From: Chitinophaga caseinilytica
Lineage (GTDB): Bacteria > Bacteroidota > Bacteroidia > Chitinophagales > Chitinophagaceae
Assembly (NCBI RefSeq): GCF_038396765.1
Contig: NZ_CP150096.1
Coordinates: 5,315,001-5,379,000 of the forward strand
Length of the DNA stretch: 64,000 bases
Reading direction: 5' to 3'
Position numbers and translations under genes: made by a program. Numbering within the stretch: position 1 is the stretch's first letter; each line of letters begins with the position of its first letter. The notes under the pieces were generated by a model, which was given only the letters and a program-made list of their open reading frames with translations, searched no databases and had not been told where the DNA came from. Of this stretch, positions 36,356 to 45,916 are shown one piece after another.

Positions 36356-36366
36356 ACGCAAACATC

Positions 36367-36777
36367 ATGAAAACGCTGCTTTCCATACTCCTGCTGCTTT
36401 CCGGCACCTGTGCCATCGCGCAGGACGCACCGTACAAAGTAGTTTTCGATCTCACCAGTAAAGACCCCGCCACCCACCAGGCCGTGGTAAGGCAGGCCAA
36501 AAGCATCCTCGACATGCGGCCCGACGCGCAACTGGAAGTGGCCATCTACAGCGAGGCCATCCCCTTCGTCTGCAAAGAAAAATCGACCCTCAAACCCGAG
36601 CTGGAAGCCCTCCTGAAAACCGGCCGGATCTCCTTCAAAGTCTGTGGCGAAACCATGAAACGCAAACAGGTAAAGCCTTCCGACCTCATCGATGGCGTGA
36701 GCGTTGTGCCGGATGCTATCTACGAGATCATTTCCCGGCAGAAGGAAGGCTGGGGATACATCAAAGTAGCGCAATAA
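36367..36777 (+). CDS. Secreted DsrE/DsrF-like protein
   Basis: A 136-residue protein with a signal peptide ending at AIAQDA. The mature part matches the DsrE-like fold: YKVVFDLTSKDPATHQAVVRQAKSIL in parts, AQLEVAIYSEAIPFVCKE and ISFKVCGETMKRKQV, the latter holding the conserved Cys of the family. DsrE-like proteins carry sulfur as persulfides. It follows the cytochrome gene by 11 bases, so the three genes form an operon for periplasmic sulfur chemistry. The start is the ATG that gives a proper signal peptide. Confidence 0.85.
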   Translation: MKTLLSILLLLSGTCAIAQDAPYKVVFDLTSKDPATHQAVVRQAKSILDMRPDAQLEVAIYSEAIPFVCKEKSTLKPELEALLKTGRISFKVCGETMKRKQVKPSDLIDGVSVVPDAIYEIISRQKEGWGYIKVAQ

Positions 36778-36783
36778 AGCCAT

Positions 36784-36814
36784 AAAAAAAGGCTGACCGA
36801 AAATGCGGCCAGCC
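36784..36814 (-). terminator. Terminator of the Sus operon (minus strand)
   Basis: On the minus strand GGCTGGCCG / CGGTCAGCC (one mismatch) is followed by TTTTTTT. It lies 28 bases past the phosphoesterase stop. Confidence 0.75.
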
Positions 36815-36842
36815 GATTACATCGTTATACTAGTTTATCAAT

Positions 36843-37733
36843 CTACTTGTTGAACTCGATCGTCCGCGACGTCATCCGGCCGGAGCCGGTGAGCACGAGC
36901 TTGTCGGGATGCAGCTCCACCACGCCATACGCATTCTCACTGTTCGTTTCCACCATTCCTTCCGCGATGATGCAGGGCAATGTTCCCAGCATGCAGAAAC
37001 CACCTTTATGATGATGGCCCGCCAGCAACGCTTTTACGCAGCTGTACCGGGCCAGCAGGGCCACGATTTCGCTGTCGTTGAGCGCGGTCAGGCCTTCGGC
37101 GTAGCCCAGCGGGTGGTGCGACAAAATCAGCACGTTCTCCCCTTTCCGTTGCGCCTCATCGAGCAAAGCCTTCAACCATTCCATCTGCCGGCTGCTGATG
37201 CCGCCGTTGTACTCTTCGCCATTGCGGCCGTTCGTGGCTTTGATCCTGTCCATCATCCCCTCCAGTTCCTTTTCCCGGAAAGTGCCTTCCACATTGGAAT
37301 ACGCCGCCACTTCATTGGTGTTCAGCATCACGAAGCGCCAGTTCCCTTTTTTGAAGGAATAATATTCGGCGGGCATGCCGAGCACCTTGTACAGGGAATC
37401 GTTTTTCCGGATGCCTTTGTAATCGTGGTTGCCCGTGGTATTGTAGACGTGTTTGCGGAATTTGCGCAGCTCCTTCAAAACGGGTGACAGGTCTGCCGCG
37501 TTCCGGTCGGTTATATCTCCCAGGTTGACGAGGAAGGGCATTTGCTGCCGGTTCAGGTCGGCAACGGCATTTTCGAGTTTCTGGAGGGAATTGCGGTACG
37601 CCCTCGTGCCGCGGGTTTCCACATCGGCATACTGGATATCGGCGATCAGCCCGAACTTTATCACCTGCCCCCGGCTTTGCCAGGAGGTCAGCAGCAACAC
37701 CATGATCGCGAAATATTTCAACATTGGTTTCAT
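36843..37733 (-). CDS. Secreted metallophosphoesterase, ADPRM-like
   Basis: A 296-residue calcineurin-like phosphoesterase with an N-terminal signal (ends near RGQV). Metal-binding motifs are visible: LIADIQYADVE (D-x-Q variant of DxH), NLGDITDRN (GDxxDR), TTGNHDY (GNHD), ILSHHPLGYAE and LLAGHHHKGG. The Q in the first motif, with YRNSLQKLENAV after it, is the pattern of manganese-dependent ADP-ribose/CDP-alcohol diphosphatases. Export and its place at the end of a SusCD operon suggest release of phosphate or nucleosides from imported material. That role is inference. Confidence 0.88.
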   Translation of the reverse strand: MKPMLKYFAIMVLLLTSWQSRGQVIKFGLIADIQYADVETRGTRAYRNSLQKLENAVADLNRQQMPFLVNLGDITDRNAADLSPVLKELRKFRKHVYNTTGNHDYKGIRKNDSLYKVLGMPAEYYSFKKGNWRFVMLNTNEVAAYSNVEGTFREKELEGMMDRIKATNGRNGEEYNGGISSRQMEWLKALLDEAQRKGENVLILSHHPLGYAEGLTALNDSEIVALLARYSCVKALLAGHHHKGGFCMLGTLPCIIAEGMVETNSENAYGVVELHPDKLVLTGSGRMTSRTIEFNK

Positions 37734-37752
37734 ATACAGTTTGATTTAGCGT

Positions 37753-39513
37753 TTACCAGCCTGGATTGGGCGTCAGTTTCGGGTTGAGGGTGATTTCGTT
37801 GAGGGGGATGCACTCCAGGTAATCCCGGTTTTCCTTGAAGCCGTAGCCGTTGGGAATGGCGGTGGCGTAGGGATCGAGGAAGCCGTCGGCGTCCGTTTTA
37901 TAGTTGATCGTTCTGCCCGTCCATTCGTTTTTGTCGAACGGATACCCCTGCGGCCGTTTCCCTTTCAGCAGCTTATGCGCCGCCCAGCGGCGGATATCGT
38001 CGTACCGGAAGCCCTCGGCCCCCAGCTCCACCGTGCGCTCGCGGCGGATCTCATGCAGCTCGTCAGACAGTGCGTACCCGTAATCCGCGTACCTGGCGCG
38101 GTTGGCATCGCCCTGCACCTTGAACGCCGGCATTCCCGCCCTTGCCCGCAACAAATTAATGGATTTATCGTAGTCTACGGACTCGTTCAGTTCCGCCTTC
38201 GCTTCCGCATAGTTCAGCAAAGCTTCCGCATACCGGAACACGATGGCGCCGGTTTCGCAGCTGGTATTCCAGGAAACGCCGCTGCCGGCCTGCGGATCTT
38301 TCGGATCGTTCCCTTTCCTGATCTGGAAACCGGTGTTGTTCAGCGTTTCGCCGGATTTATCGAGGAAGGGCGCGGTGAATACACCTTTGCCGAACCCGTT
38401 GTCCCACATCACGCCGCCAGGCACCCACACTGTTTGCGACAGGCGCGGATCGCACTCCTGCCCTATTTTCGTGAGGAAAGCATTCCCTTTCACCGTTTTG
38501 CCGGTATTGAAATAATCATACGCGTTGCCGCTCCGGTCGAGGTAATTGTACACCTGCTGCATCGTCATGGAAATGCCTGCCGTCCGGTCGGAGACGTAAA
38601 TCTGGAACGAATGTGAAAGTTGCAGGTTGACGGAATACGCCTTCCAGAGGATCACTTCCCGGCTGGCCGCCTGGTTCACGAGCGAAAACAGCATGCGGTA
38701 GTCGTTATCTGTATCGCCGGTGGAATACAGCGCGCGGTTGTAAACGGGTTTCATCAGTTCTTCCGCGGCGGCCACGGCTGCGCGGAGGTATTTGTCCGGA
38801 TCCGCGCCGGCGGTACCAAACGGCGTGCCTTTATGGTATTTCTGCCAGGTACCCTCGTACAAGGCCACCCTGGATTTGAACAGGAGCGCCGCTTCCTTGG
38901 ACAGCCGGTTGTTGCCGCCATCCACTTCCTTGAGCGGTTTGAGGAATTCCGCGGCTTTGTCCAGGTGCCACAAAATGGAATCCACCACCTGGGTCCGCGG
39001 ATCGCGGGGCTTGAAGAGGCCGGGGTCGTCCATTTCCAGCGGACCGGTATACCAGGGTACGTCCCCATAGGCTTTCACCTTATCGAAATACAACCAGGCT
39101 TTGAAGAAATGCGCTTCGCCGACGAACTGCTGGTATTTCGGGAAAGGGTCTTTGCATTTGCCGTAATTCTTGAAGAAAACGTTCACGCTCCTGATTTTGG
39201 CCCAGCTCCAGTTGCCGGTGGCGGTTACGGGTTGATTGGTGCCATTCCACAACGTGGAGGGCGATGCAGCGATCTGCACGTCGGAACCGCGGGTGCCGTC
39301 CCAGCCGATGAGCCCGAGGTAACTGCCAACGGTGCCGAAGGATGGGAATTCCGGGTAAAACTGGAGGGTATATTTTTCCAGGTCGCTCGCCGTCTGCCAA
39401 TATGCTTCGTTATCGATCTGGGTGAGCGGCGGCCTGTCCAGGAAGTTTTTATTGCAGGAAAATGCGGTGAGCAGGATGCTGAAAGCGGTTATATGGATCA
39501 GGTATTTTTTCAT
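37753..39513 (-). CDS. SusD/RagB-type outer-membrane lipoprotein
   Basis: A 586-residue SusD-like protein with lipobox TAFSC (Cys20) followed by the family start NKNFLDRPPLTQIDNEAYW. It contains the TPR-like body (QFVGEAHFFKAWLYFDKVKAYGDVPWY in parts) and the C-terminal SusD region (RYAEALLNYAEAKAEL, LHEIRRERTVELGAEGFRYDDIRRW in parts). SusD proteins form the lid over the SusC channel and bind the ligand. It lies 42 bases after the SusC gene. The ligand is unknown; no glycosidase is in the operon, so the cargo may not be a polysaccharide. Confidence 0.95.
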   Translation of the reverse strand: MKKYLIHITAFSILLTAFSCNKNFLDRPPLTQIDNEAYWQTASDLEKYTLQFYPEFPSFGTVGSYLGLIGWDGTRGSDVQIAASPSTLWNGTNQPVTATGNWSWAKIRSVNVFFKNYGKCKDPFPKYQQFVGEAHFFKAWLYFDKVKAYGDVPWYTGPLEMDDPGLFKPRDPRTQVVDSILWHLDKAAEFLKPLKEVDGGNNRLSKEAALLFKSRVALYEGTWQKYHKGTPFGTAGADPDKYLRAAVAAAEELMKPVYNRALYSTGDTDNDYRMLFSLVNQAASREVILWKAYSVNLQLSHSFQIYVSDRTAGISMTMQQVYNYLDRSGNAYDYFNTGKTVKGNAFLTKIGQECDPRLSQTVWVPGGVMWDNGFGKGVFTAPFLDKSGETLNNTGFQIRKGNDPKDPQAGSGVSWNTSCETGAIVFRYAEALLNYAEAKAELNESVDYDKSINLLRARAGMPAFKVQGDANRARYADYGYALSDELHEIRRERTVELGAEGFRYDDIRRWAAHKLLKGKRPQGYPFDKNEWTGRTINYKTDADGFLDPYATAIPNGYGFKENRDYLECIPLNEITLNPKLTPNPGW

Positions 39514-39555
39514 TGTCGATGTTTGAATGGTCTGTAATTGCTTTCGGTGTACCGG

Positions 39556-42500
39556 TTAAAACGAAACGTTCAGCCCGAACGCCCATATCGCCTGCGTGAA
39601 CATGCTTTTACCCGCGCCGAACTCGCCGAGCGAAGCGGTTTCGGGATCAAACCCTACCGGCAGGCCGGTGATCGTCCAGATATTTTCGCCGGAGAAAAAC
39701 GCCCTTACCCTTTTCAGGTGGAGGGTTTTGAGCACCGATGCCGGCAGCGTATATCCCAGCTGGGCGTTTTTCAGCCTGGCATAGGCGCCGTTCTGGAGGT
39801 AACGCGTTTGCACCTGCTGGTTCTTCGCGTATTGGGTGGCATTGCTGTACGGCCGCGGGAACCAGGATTCCGTGTTCACGCCCAGGCCGGAATAGGCGGA
39901 GGCTTCAGCGTCACGGTAGTAATCCATGTGATGGGGGAACAGGCTCGATTGGTTCCATTGGTTGAAGCCCCAGAAAATATTCCCGCTCAGCCAAAGGTCG
40001 CGCTTACCGGTACCCTGGAAAAACACCCCCACATCGAAGTTCCTGTAGTTCGCCGTCAGGTTCAGGCCAAACTGGTACCTGCTGGTGGTATTGCCGATCA
40101 CGCGGAGATCGCCATGGTCGTTCACGGTGTTTTTCCCGTTGTTGATGACATGGTCGCCGTTCAGGTCGCGGTACTCCACATCGCCCGTGCGCCAAACCTG
40201 CCCGTTGATGAAAGCCTGCGATTTGGCGGTGTTGATGGCATCTGCCCGCTCCTGCGTCTGGATGAGCCCCATCGTTTCATATCCCCAGATCTCCCCTACC
40301 CGCTTGCCGGGGTAATCGGTCGTGAGAATGCCCGTGGGATTGGGATATTGGGTCACCACGTTGAAATAGTCGAACACGTTCGCCGATACGGAGAAATTGA
40401 AATCCGACCCTATTGTCCCTTTGTAAGTGATGGCCGCGTCCCAACCCTGCGTTTTCAATTCGGAATTGTTTTCCTGCGGAACGGCGGCCCCCAGCACCAG
40501 GGGCAATGCTTTCGAAGGCCCGAGGCGGTCGAAGGTCAGGCGTTGATAATATTCGAATTCGATTTGCAGCTTATTGTCCAGCAGTCCGAATTCCATGCCC
40601 AGGTTGGTGGTGCGCGACGATTCCCAGGTCAGGTACTGGTTCACGAGGTTCGGCGATCCTGTGTAAGCGGGCCGCTTGCCGTTGAGGATCCATCCCAGGT
40701 TGGTGTTCACGCCGATGAGGGCAAGGTCCTGATAGGCGGAAACGCCCTGGTTCCCCAGCATCCCCCACGAAGCTTTCAGCTTCAGGTAAGGGACGTAATC
40801 GGCCACCGGCTCCCAGAATTTTTCGCGGGACACGTTCCAGCCCGCGGAAAGGGACGGGAAGAACCCCCATCGCTTGCCCTCCGCGAATTTCGAAGTGCCG
40901 TCGTACCTAACATTCGACTCCAGCAGGTAACGGTCTTTGTAATTATAGTTGAACCGCGCGAAATACCCTTTGGTAGCCCAGTGCGACAAATCATCCGCCG
41001 CCTGCATATCCCCCGTTGCCGTGGTGATGGAAGGCACTTCCGACGTAATGAGCTCGCGCTTGAGGCCGCTGAGGAAATCGTAGTTATTGGATTCCTGCTG
41101 GTATCCCAGCATCACTTCGATATGATGATGCAGGCCGATGGTTGGCTTGTAGGACGAAAACAGGTTCAGCGCCTTATATGTCTTGTTGGCTTTGTTTTTC
41201 GAGATGGACGACGGTACCGTCAGCGAAATGGGCACCAGCGTTCCGTCTACCTGGTCTTCGTACGCCACGAGGTTCAGTCCATCGTAGTTGTTCACCGTAT
41301 AATCGATGGAATAATCCGCATTGATGCTCCAGTTTTTCAGCGGCCTGATCTCGGTGGCGATGCGCTGCAGCAGGTTGTTGTCCGTGAATTTCTCGTACCC
41401 GGCGCGCATTTGCGGCACCCGTGACAGTTGGGAATAATACCCGTTGGGGGATTTCAGGAACACTTCGGGATGCGTCCTGAATATCTGGTGGATGATCATG
41501 CCATATCCACCTTCACCGTTGTAAATGGGCCGGTCGCGCACTTCGTTGGTGATGCGGGTGTTGGAACTGATTTTCCACCAGTTGTTGATATTGGCGTCCA
41601 GTTTGGCGTTCAGGTTATAGCGATGGTATTTGTCGTCCACCATTTGCAACGGCCCCTTTTCCGACGCATGGCCGGCGGAAAGGAAGTAGGCGATCTCTTT
41701 GGAGCCGCCGCGCAGGGAAAGGTTTTCCTGCGTGCGGTTGCCGGAGCCGTAATGGATATCGATCCAGTCGTTGTTGCCGTTGGATAGCTGGTAGGCCGAC
41801 CATTTCGAAGGATTCGTGGCGTCGGGTACCGTTTCGGGCAGACTGGGGTCTTTGATCCGGGCGATGATGCGATCGATGGTGGATTCGGCGAAAAGGCGCG
41901 CCACGCCCTGGTTGTCGTGCATTTCGTTGATGGCGCGTACGAACGTGTACGAATCCACCATTTTCGGTTTCCGGATGATGGACGTGGGGCCGCCGTTCAC
42001 GGAGAAATCCACCTGGGGCTTCTGGTTCATTTTACCGGATTTGGTAGTGATGAGCAGCACGCCGTAAGGTGCGCGGGCACCGTAGATCGCGGCCGCAGCC
42101 GCATCCTTGAGTACCGAGATATTTTCGATGGTATTGGGATCGAGGGTGTTGATATCGCCTGCGGTACCGTCGATCAGCACATAAGGCGCGCCCTGGCCGC
42201 GGATCTGCACGGAAGGGGCCGCGCCCGGCTCGGCACCGCGGTTGCCGTAGGCGATGGTTACGCCCGGAACGGTGCCGTACAATGCCTGCGATACGTTGCT
42301 GACCGGGCGGTTCTGCAGCTTCGCGCCGTCTACCACCACTACCGAACCGGTGAGGTTTACTTTTTTCTGAGTGCCATATCCCACTACCACCACTTCACTC
42401 AAACTGGAATTTTTCGAATCCGACAATTTGACCATGATGGAGTTATTGTCGGCTTCCTTTACCAGCTGGTTTTTCAGGGTTTGCGGCTCAAAACCGATAT

Positions 42501-42765
42501 GGGTAAAGGTGAAGGAGTAGCGGCTGTTGGCATTGAGCCGGGTGAAAACGAAAATACCGTTCTCGTCCGTTACCGTGATGAATTGTTGCGTGGTATCCTG
42601 ATCGTTGCGGACCCTGACGTTCACACCGGGAATGGGGCTGGATTGTTCGTCGAGCACAGCCCCGGTAACTTTCGGTTGCTGCTGTGCCTGCACAAGCAGC
42701 GGGATAAAGAGTAGCAATAGCATCCCCGCTCCGCAAAAGCGGTGAATCTTTTTAATGATTTTCAT
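39556..42765 (-). CDS. SusC/RagA-type TonB-dependent transporter
   Basis: A 1069-residue outer-membrane transporter. A signal peptide ends near VQAQQQ. A carboxypeptidase-D regulatory-like domain follows (VTGAVLDEQSSPIPGVNV, to ~residue 110). Then come the TonB-box-like VVVGYGTQKK, the plug with NRPVSNVSQALYGTVPGV and VQIRGQGAPYVLIDGTAGD, and a long beta-barrel ending in an aromatic residue (FGLNVSF). There is no STN domain between the signal peptide and the regulatory domain, which is unusual for a transporter paired with a FecR/sigma unit. The cargo is unknown. Confidence 0.95.
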   Translation of the reverse strand: MKIIKKIHRFCGAGMLLLLFIPLLVQAQQQPKVTGAVLDEQSSPIPGVNVRVRNDQDTTQQFITVTDENGIFVFTRLNANSRYSFTFTHIGFEPQTLKNQLVKEADNNSIMVKLSDSKNSSLSEVVVVGYGTQKKVNLTGSVVVVDGAKLQNRPVSNVSQALYGTVPGVTIAYGNRGAEPGAAPSVQIRGQGAPYVLIDGTAGDINTLDPNTIENISVLKDAAAAAIYGARAPYGVLLITTKSGKMNQKPQVDFSVNGGPTSIIRKPKMVDSYTFVRAINEMHDNQGVARLFAESTIDRIIARIKDPSLPETVPDATNPSKWSAYQLSNGNNDWIDIHYGSGNRTQENLSLRGGSKEIAYFLSAGHASEKGPLQMVDDKYHRYNLNAKLDANINNWWKISSNTRITNEVRDRPIYNGEGGYGMIIHQIFRTHPEVFLKSPNGYYSQLSRVPQMRAGYEKFTDNNLLQRIATEIRPLKNWSINADYSIDYTVNNYDGLNLVAYEDQVDGTLVPISLTVPSSISKNKANKTYKALNLFSSYKPTIGLHHHIEVMLGYQQESNNYDFLSGLKRELITSEVPSITTATGDMQAADDLSHWATKGYFARFNYNYKDRYLLESNVRYDGTSKFAEGKRWGFFPSLSAGWNVSREKFWEPVADYVPYLKLKASWGMLGNQGVSAYQDLALIGVNTNLGWILNGKRPAYTGSPNLVNQYLTWESSRTTNLGMEFGLLDNKLQIEFEYYQRLTFDRLGPSKALPLVLGAAVPQENNSELKTQGWDAAITYKGTIGSDFNFSVSANVFDYFNVVTQYPNPTGILTTDYPGKRVGEIWGYETMGLIQTQERADAINTAKSQAFINGQVWRTGDVEYRDLNGDHVINNGKNTVNDHGDLRVIGNTTSRYQFGLNLTANYRNFDVGVFFQGTGKRDLWLSGNIFWGFNQWNQSSLFPHHMDYYRDAEASAYSGLGVNTESWFPRPYSNATQYAKNQQVQTRYLQNGAYARLKNAQLGYTLPASVLKTLHLKRVRAFFSGENIWTITGLPVGFDPETASLGEFGAGKSMFTQAIWAFGLNVSF

Positions 42766-42821
42766 GTAGCGTGATTTTAAAAAATTATTCTTTGAACTGC
42801 TGGTTGATATGTAATGGTGTT

Positions 42822-44105
42822 CTACTTTATGCTCATGATCCTGAATCCTGTGCTGTCTTTGATCACCTGCAACTGGTTCATCCTGCAGATAACGGCCAGC
42901 ATTTTGGCGGCATCGTCTTCCGGTGAAATAGTGCCCGTGAAATATTTATGCGCAATGTCTTCCCTGTTGTACCGGATCTTCACATGGAACATCATTTCCA
43001 TTTCGCTGAAAAGTGCTTCCAGCGAGGTGCCGGAGTATTGTATCTCCCCGGGCCCGGCCGCAGGCTTGCCTCCGGCAGTCTGTGCCGCTTTCACGATACG
43101 GATGCCGCCATTCGCATTTTCCACCGCCAAACCGTTGACGGCCGTAAAGATGTGCAGGATGGCAGACAGGGAATCGCTGACGCTGAACCGGCCGGTGAAA
43201 TACATGCGCTCCATCTCGCTGGTGTTGTAGATAATGCGCTGGTGGAAGAGGCCGCCGAGGATGTCGAACGCATCGTTGAGCGGCACGTTGTCGAACGTCA
43301 GCATGCTCGCTTTGCCCGCGGCCATGGCGCCCTGTGCCACTGCTTTGCCGGTATTGTCCGTTCTCACGGGCGCGATGGCGATGCCGTCGATCTGAAGGTT
43401 GACGAAGCACTGCTCGCCCGGTAAAAGGACAGCTGGTAAAACCTGGGCGTTCTTGCTGAGGTATTTGACCATCACCTTGCCTTCGTACAGCTGCACGTTG
43501 ACGTTTTTCTGGGAATGGTCTACCAGGAACCGCGTTCCCAGCGCCGTGGTGGCGATGTTCCCCGAATACACGGTAAACGGGTGCCCGGGATCGGTGGCCA
43601 CGTCGAAAATGGCTTTGCCGGACAGCAGGTGCACCGTCCTGTTCTGCGTAAAGTCTGCGCTGTATCGCAGGGTGGTGTTCGGGTACAGGGTCACGGAGGA
43701 GCCATCGGGCAACCGGAACGTGCTGGCGGTTCCTGAATGGTTCTGCGCTACCAGCGAAGCGGCGTTTGCCGGAACGTGGGCGGTATAGGGGGCCGACGGG
43801 AAGTAGTTCCCGAAATATGCGCCCGCCGTAACCAGCAGCAAAATGCTGGCGGCGATGGCGACCGCCGTGTACAGCTTCCGGTAGACCGTCCGCTTCCGCG
43901 TAGCGGCTTCCACAGGCTGCCAGATCTCCTGTTTCAGGGCCATATCGCCGGCCGAAGCAGCGGCGCCAGGCTGCTCCCACTCCTCCTGCGGCAGGAACGT
44001 GTGCAGCAGATCGGGGTCAGACGCGAGGTATTCCTCCACGATGGCGGCTTCTTCCCGATTGCATTCATTATTGAGAAATTTCCTGATCAGTTCCTGTTTG
44101 TCCAT
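42822..44105 (-). CDS. FecR-family anti-sigma factor with tandem DUF4974-like domains
   Basis: A 427-residue protein. Residues 1-50 form the cytoplasmic anti-sigma segment, 78-98 a single membrane helix, and about 120-215 the FecR domain (STFRLPDGSSVTLYPNT, TTALGTRFLVD). Two copies of a 70-residue DUF4974/STN-like domain follow, at 269-338 and 355-424. They align without gaps and share Y-N, YFTG and G-x-R-I. Most relatives have one copy. The N-terminus should bind the ECF sigma factor, and the periplasmic end should contact the TonB-dependent transporter. It lies between the sigma and SusC genes. Confidence 0.92.
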   Translation of the reverse strand: MDKQELIRKFLNNECNREEAAIVEEYLASDPDLLHTFLPQEEWEQPGAAASAGDMALKQEIWQPVEAATRKRTVYRKLYTAVAIAASILLLVTAGAYFGNYFPSAPYTAHVPANAASLVAQNHSGTASTFRLPDGSSVTLYPNTTLRYSADFTQNRTVHLLSGKAIFDVATDPGHPFTVYSGNIATTALGTRFLVDHSQKNVNVQLYEGKVMVKYLSKNAQVLPAVLLPGEQCFVNLQIDGIAIAPVRTDNTGKAVAQGAMAAGKASMLTFDNVPLNDAFDILGGLFHQRIIYNTSEMERMYFTGRFSVSDSLSAILHIFTAVNGLAVENANGGIRIVKAAQTAGGKPAAGPGEIQYSGTSLEALFSEMEMMFHVKIRYNREDIAHKYFTGTISPEDDAAKMLAVICRMNQLQVIKDSTGFRIMSIK

Positions 44106-44173
44106 ATTTCTTAGCAGCGATACTATACATAAGTACGCTGAATAATCAAGAGTTCCCTATCCGGTTAAAAAAA

Positions 44174-44740
44174 TTAATTCATTTCCTGGACGATGTGTGA
44201 AATGACGGCGAGGTAAATGGAGGTCTGGAGGATTTTGCGCAGCTGGATATTGGCTTTCACGAGCTGGCTGTCGACCGTTTTGGTGGAGATGCCCAGCAGT
44301 TCGGAGATTTCCTTGTAGGAGTATCCATAAATGTGGCGAAGCTCGAATATTTCTTTCCGTTTGGGCGGAAGGGTTTTCAGGGCGGATTGCACGTCTGTCC
44401 GCATTTCGAAGGCGGTGTCTGCCGACCCGGGCATGGCGATATCGGGGAGTTCGGCAAAATCCGGGAAGTGCTGGCGTTTGCGGGCTTCCTGGCGGAGCCA
44501 GTCGATGAAAACCTGTTTCGTTTTCCGGAAGATCTGTTCGTTGAGGGGCACGTCTGTGGCCAATGTGGCGCGGTATTTCCATACCTTGATAAAAACCAGC
44601 TGGGTCAGGTCTTTGGCAGCTTCGGGACTATGGGTTTTCCTCACCAGGTAATCGTACACTTTCTCCCAGAACATCCCGAAAACGTCCGTGAAGGCCGAGT
44701 AATCCCCTGATTGTAAAGCCACTACTCTGTGCGCGTCCAT
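44174..44740 (-). CDS. ECF RNA polymerase sigma factor (Bacteroidota type)
   Basis: A 188-residue ECF sigma factor. Region 2 contains FTDVFGMFWEKVYDYLVRKTH and AAKDLTQLVFIKVW. Region 4 is LPPKRKEIFELRHIYGYSYKEISELLGISTKTVDS in parts, with the recognition helix at about 140-160. It is the first gene of the minus-strand unit with FecR, SusC, SusD and phosphoesterase, which it probably controls. FecR should hold it inactive until the transporter is occupied. The gap to FecR is 68 bases. Confidence 0.94.
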   Translation of the reverse strand: MDAHRVVALQSGDYSAFTDVFGMFWEKVYDYLVRKTHSPEAAKDLTQLVFIKVWKYRATLATDVPLNEQIFRKTKQVFIDWLRQEARKRQHFPDFAELPDIAMPGSADTAFEMRTDVQSALKTLPPKRKEIFELRHIYGYSYKEISELLGISTKTVDSQLVKANIQLRKILQTSIYLAVISHIVQEMN

Positions 44741-45105
44741 AGTTTATTGCTTGTGTGCGGATTTCGAAGAAAAGTGATCGGTAACGTGCGATATAGAACT
44801 GCCGGGGCAAGTTAGTATTTATAAAATGCTTATCTAATTTCCGGGCGGTTTATTAATATTAACTTAACAGGCTTACAGGCATTTAAAACAAATACGAATC
44901 AAAAAACACTAGTTGCAAATTCTGGTTGTGCTGATGTACGAACGAATGTAGAAAAAATTATTTATTCCTGCAGAAGAGGCGCCATAAAGTTTCCGGAAAA
45001 CGCCTTTCAAACCATGGATAACCCGTTCATTTTTATTATCTTGTGAAGATTTACAGGAAACCGTTCCTGCTATTCATTTTCCCCAATTTCGGGGGTATCG
45101 GAAGT
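44741..45105. other. 365-base divergent gap
   Basis: AT-rich space between the sigma factor gene and the TauE/SafE gene. It must hold both promoters; I find no exact TAnnTTTG match with correct spacing. No RNA gene or repeat is apparent. A GTG at 45043 is in frame with the downstream gene but I prefer the ATG at 45106. Confidence 0.45.
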
Positions 45106-45861
45106 ATGCTTTTGACCATTATATATTTAGTATTGATCAGCTTTCTCGCCACGCTGGTCCGTTCTACTTTCGGGTTCGGCGAATCGCTGATCGCCGTTCC
45201 GCTTTTCGTGCTTTTCATTCCCCTTTCCGTGGCCGTTCCCTTATCCGTGCTGATGTCGATTTTCGTGGCGGCGGTGGTGGTGGTGCAAGACCATAGGGCC
45301 GTTCATTTCAACAGTGCCAAATGGCTTATCCTGTACGCCTTGCTGGGTATTCCCTTCGGGCTGCTCATTATTTCGTACGGGAATGAATATTGGGTGAAGA
45401 TCGGGCTGGGCGCGCTCATCATCGGGTACAGCATTTTCGCATTGCAGGCGAAGCAGACCGCAAAGCTGGAGCACGACAGTCCGTTCTGGCTGTTCATATG
45501 CGGGTTTCTATCCGGCGTTTTGGGCGGTGCTTACGGGATCAACGGGCCGCCGCTGGTGGTTTACGGCAACAAAAGGGGCTGGAGCGCGCAGCATTTCAGG
45601 GCTACGCTGCAAGCTTACTTTCTGCCGGCGAGCCTCATTGGTGTGGTGGGATATGCGGTGCAGGGGATGTTGGGGTGGACGGTTTTGCGATACTTCCTCA
45701 TCTGTCTGCCGGCCATGCTCCCGGCGATTTTCCTGGGCAAATACCTCAACCGGAAATTACAGGGCAACGCCTTCTACAAGTATGTGTATGGTGGATTGAT
45801 CGCCATCGGAGCCTTGCTGATATTTTTCACGATGACCGGGTTGGCGAAGGAACTCCATTAA
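45106..45861 (+). CDS. TauE/SafE family membrane transporter
   Basis: A 251-residue protein with about eight membrane helices in two repeats. Family marks are STFGFGESLIAVPLF in the first helix pair and FICGFLSGVLGGAYGINGPPLVVYG in the second. TauE/SafE proteins move sulfite, sulfoacetate, taurine-derived or other organic anions. The Pro-rich second motif is well kept. The start at ATG 45106 gives a helix at the very N-terminus. Neighbours do not suggest a substrate, although a sulfur operon lies about 9 kb away. Confidence 0.9.
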   Translation: MLLTIIYLVLISFLATLVRSTFGFGESLIAVPLFVLFIPLSVAVPLSVLMSIFVAAVVVVQDHRAVHFNSAKWLILYALLGIPFGLLIISYGNEYWVKIGLGALIIGYSIFALQAKQTAKLEHDSPFWLFICGFLSGVLGGAYGINGPPLVVYGNKRGWSAQHFRATLQAYFLPASLIGVVGYAVQGMLGWTVLRYFLICLPAMLPAIFLGKYLNRKLQGNAFYKYVYGGLIAIGALLIFFTMTGLAKELH

Positions 45862-45916
45862 CGGAAAGGCATATCGTTCCGGATGTGCCTTTTTTATTTC
45901 AGAAAAACCCAATGTA

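Noticed and set aside
39538..41424. Long open frame (628 codons) on the plus strand
   Set aside because: It lies antisense to the SusC gene, whose protein is clearly conserved; high GC and codon bias leave the opposite strand open.
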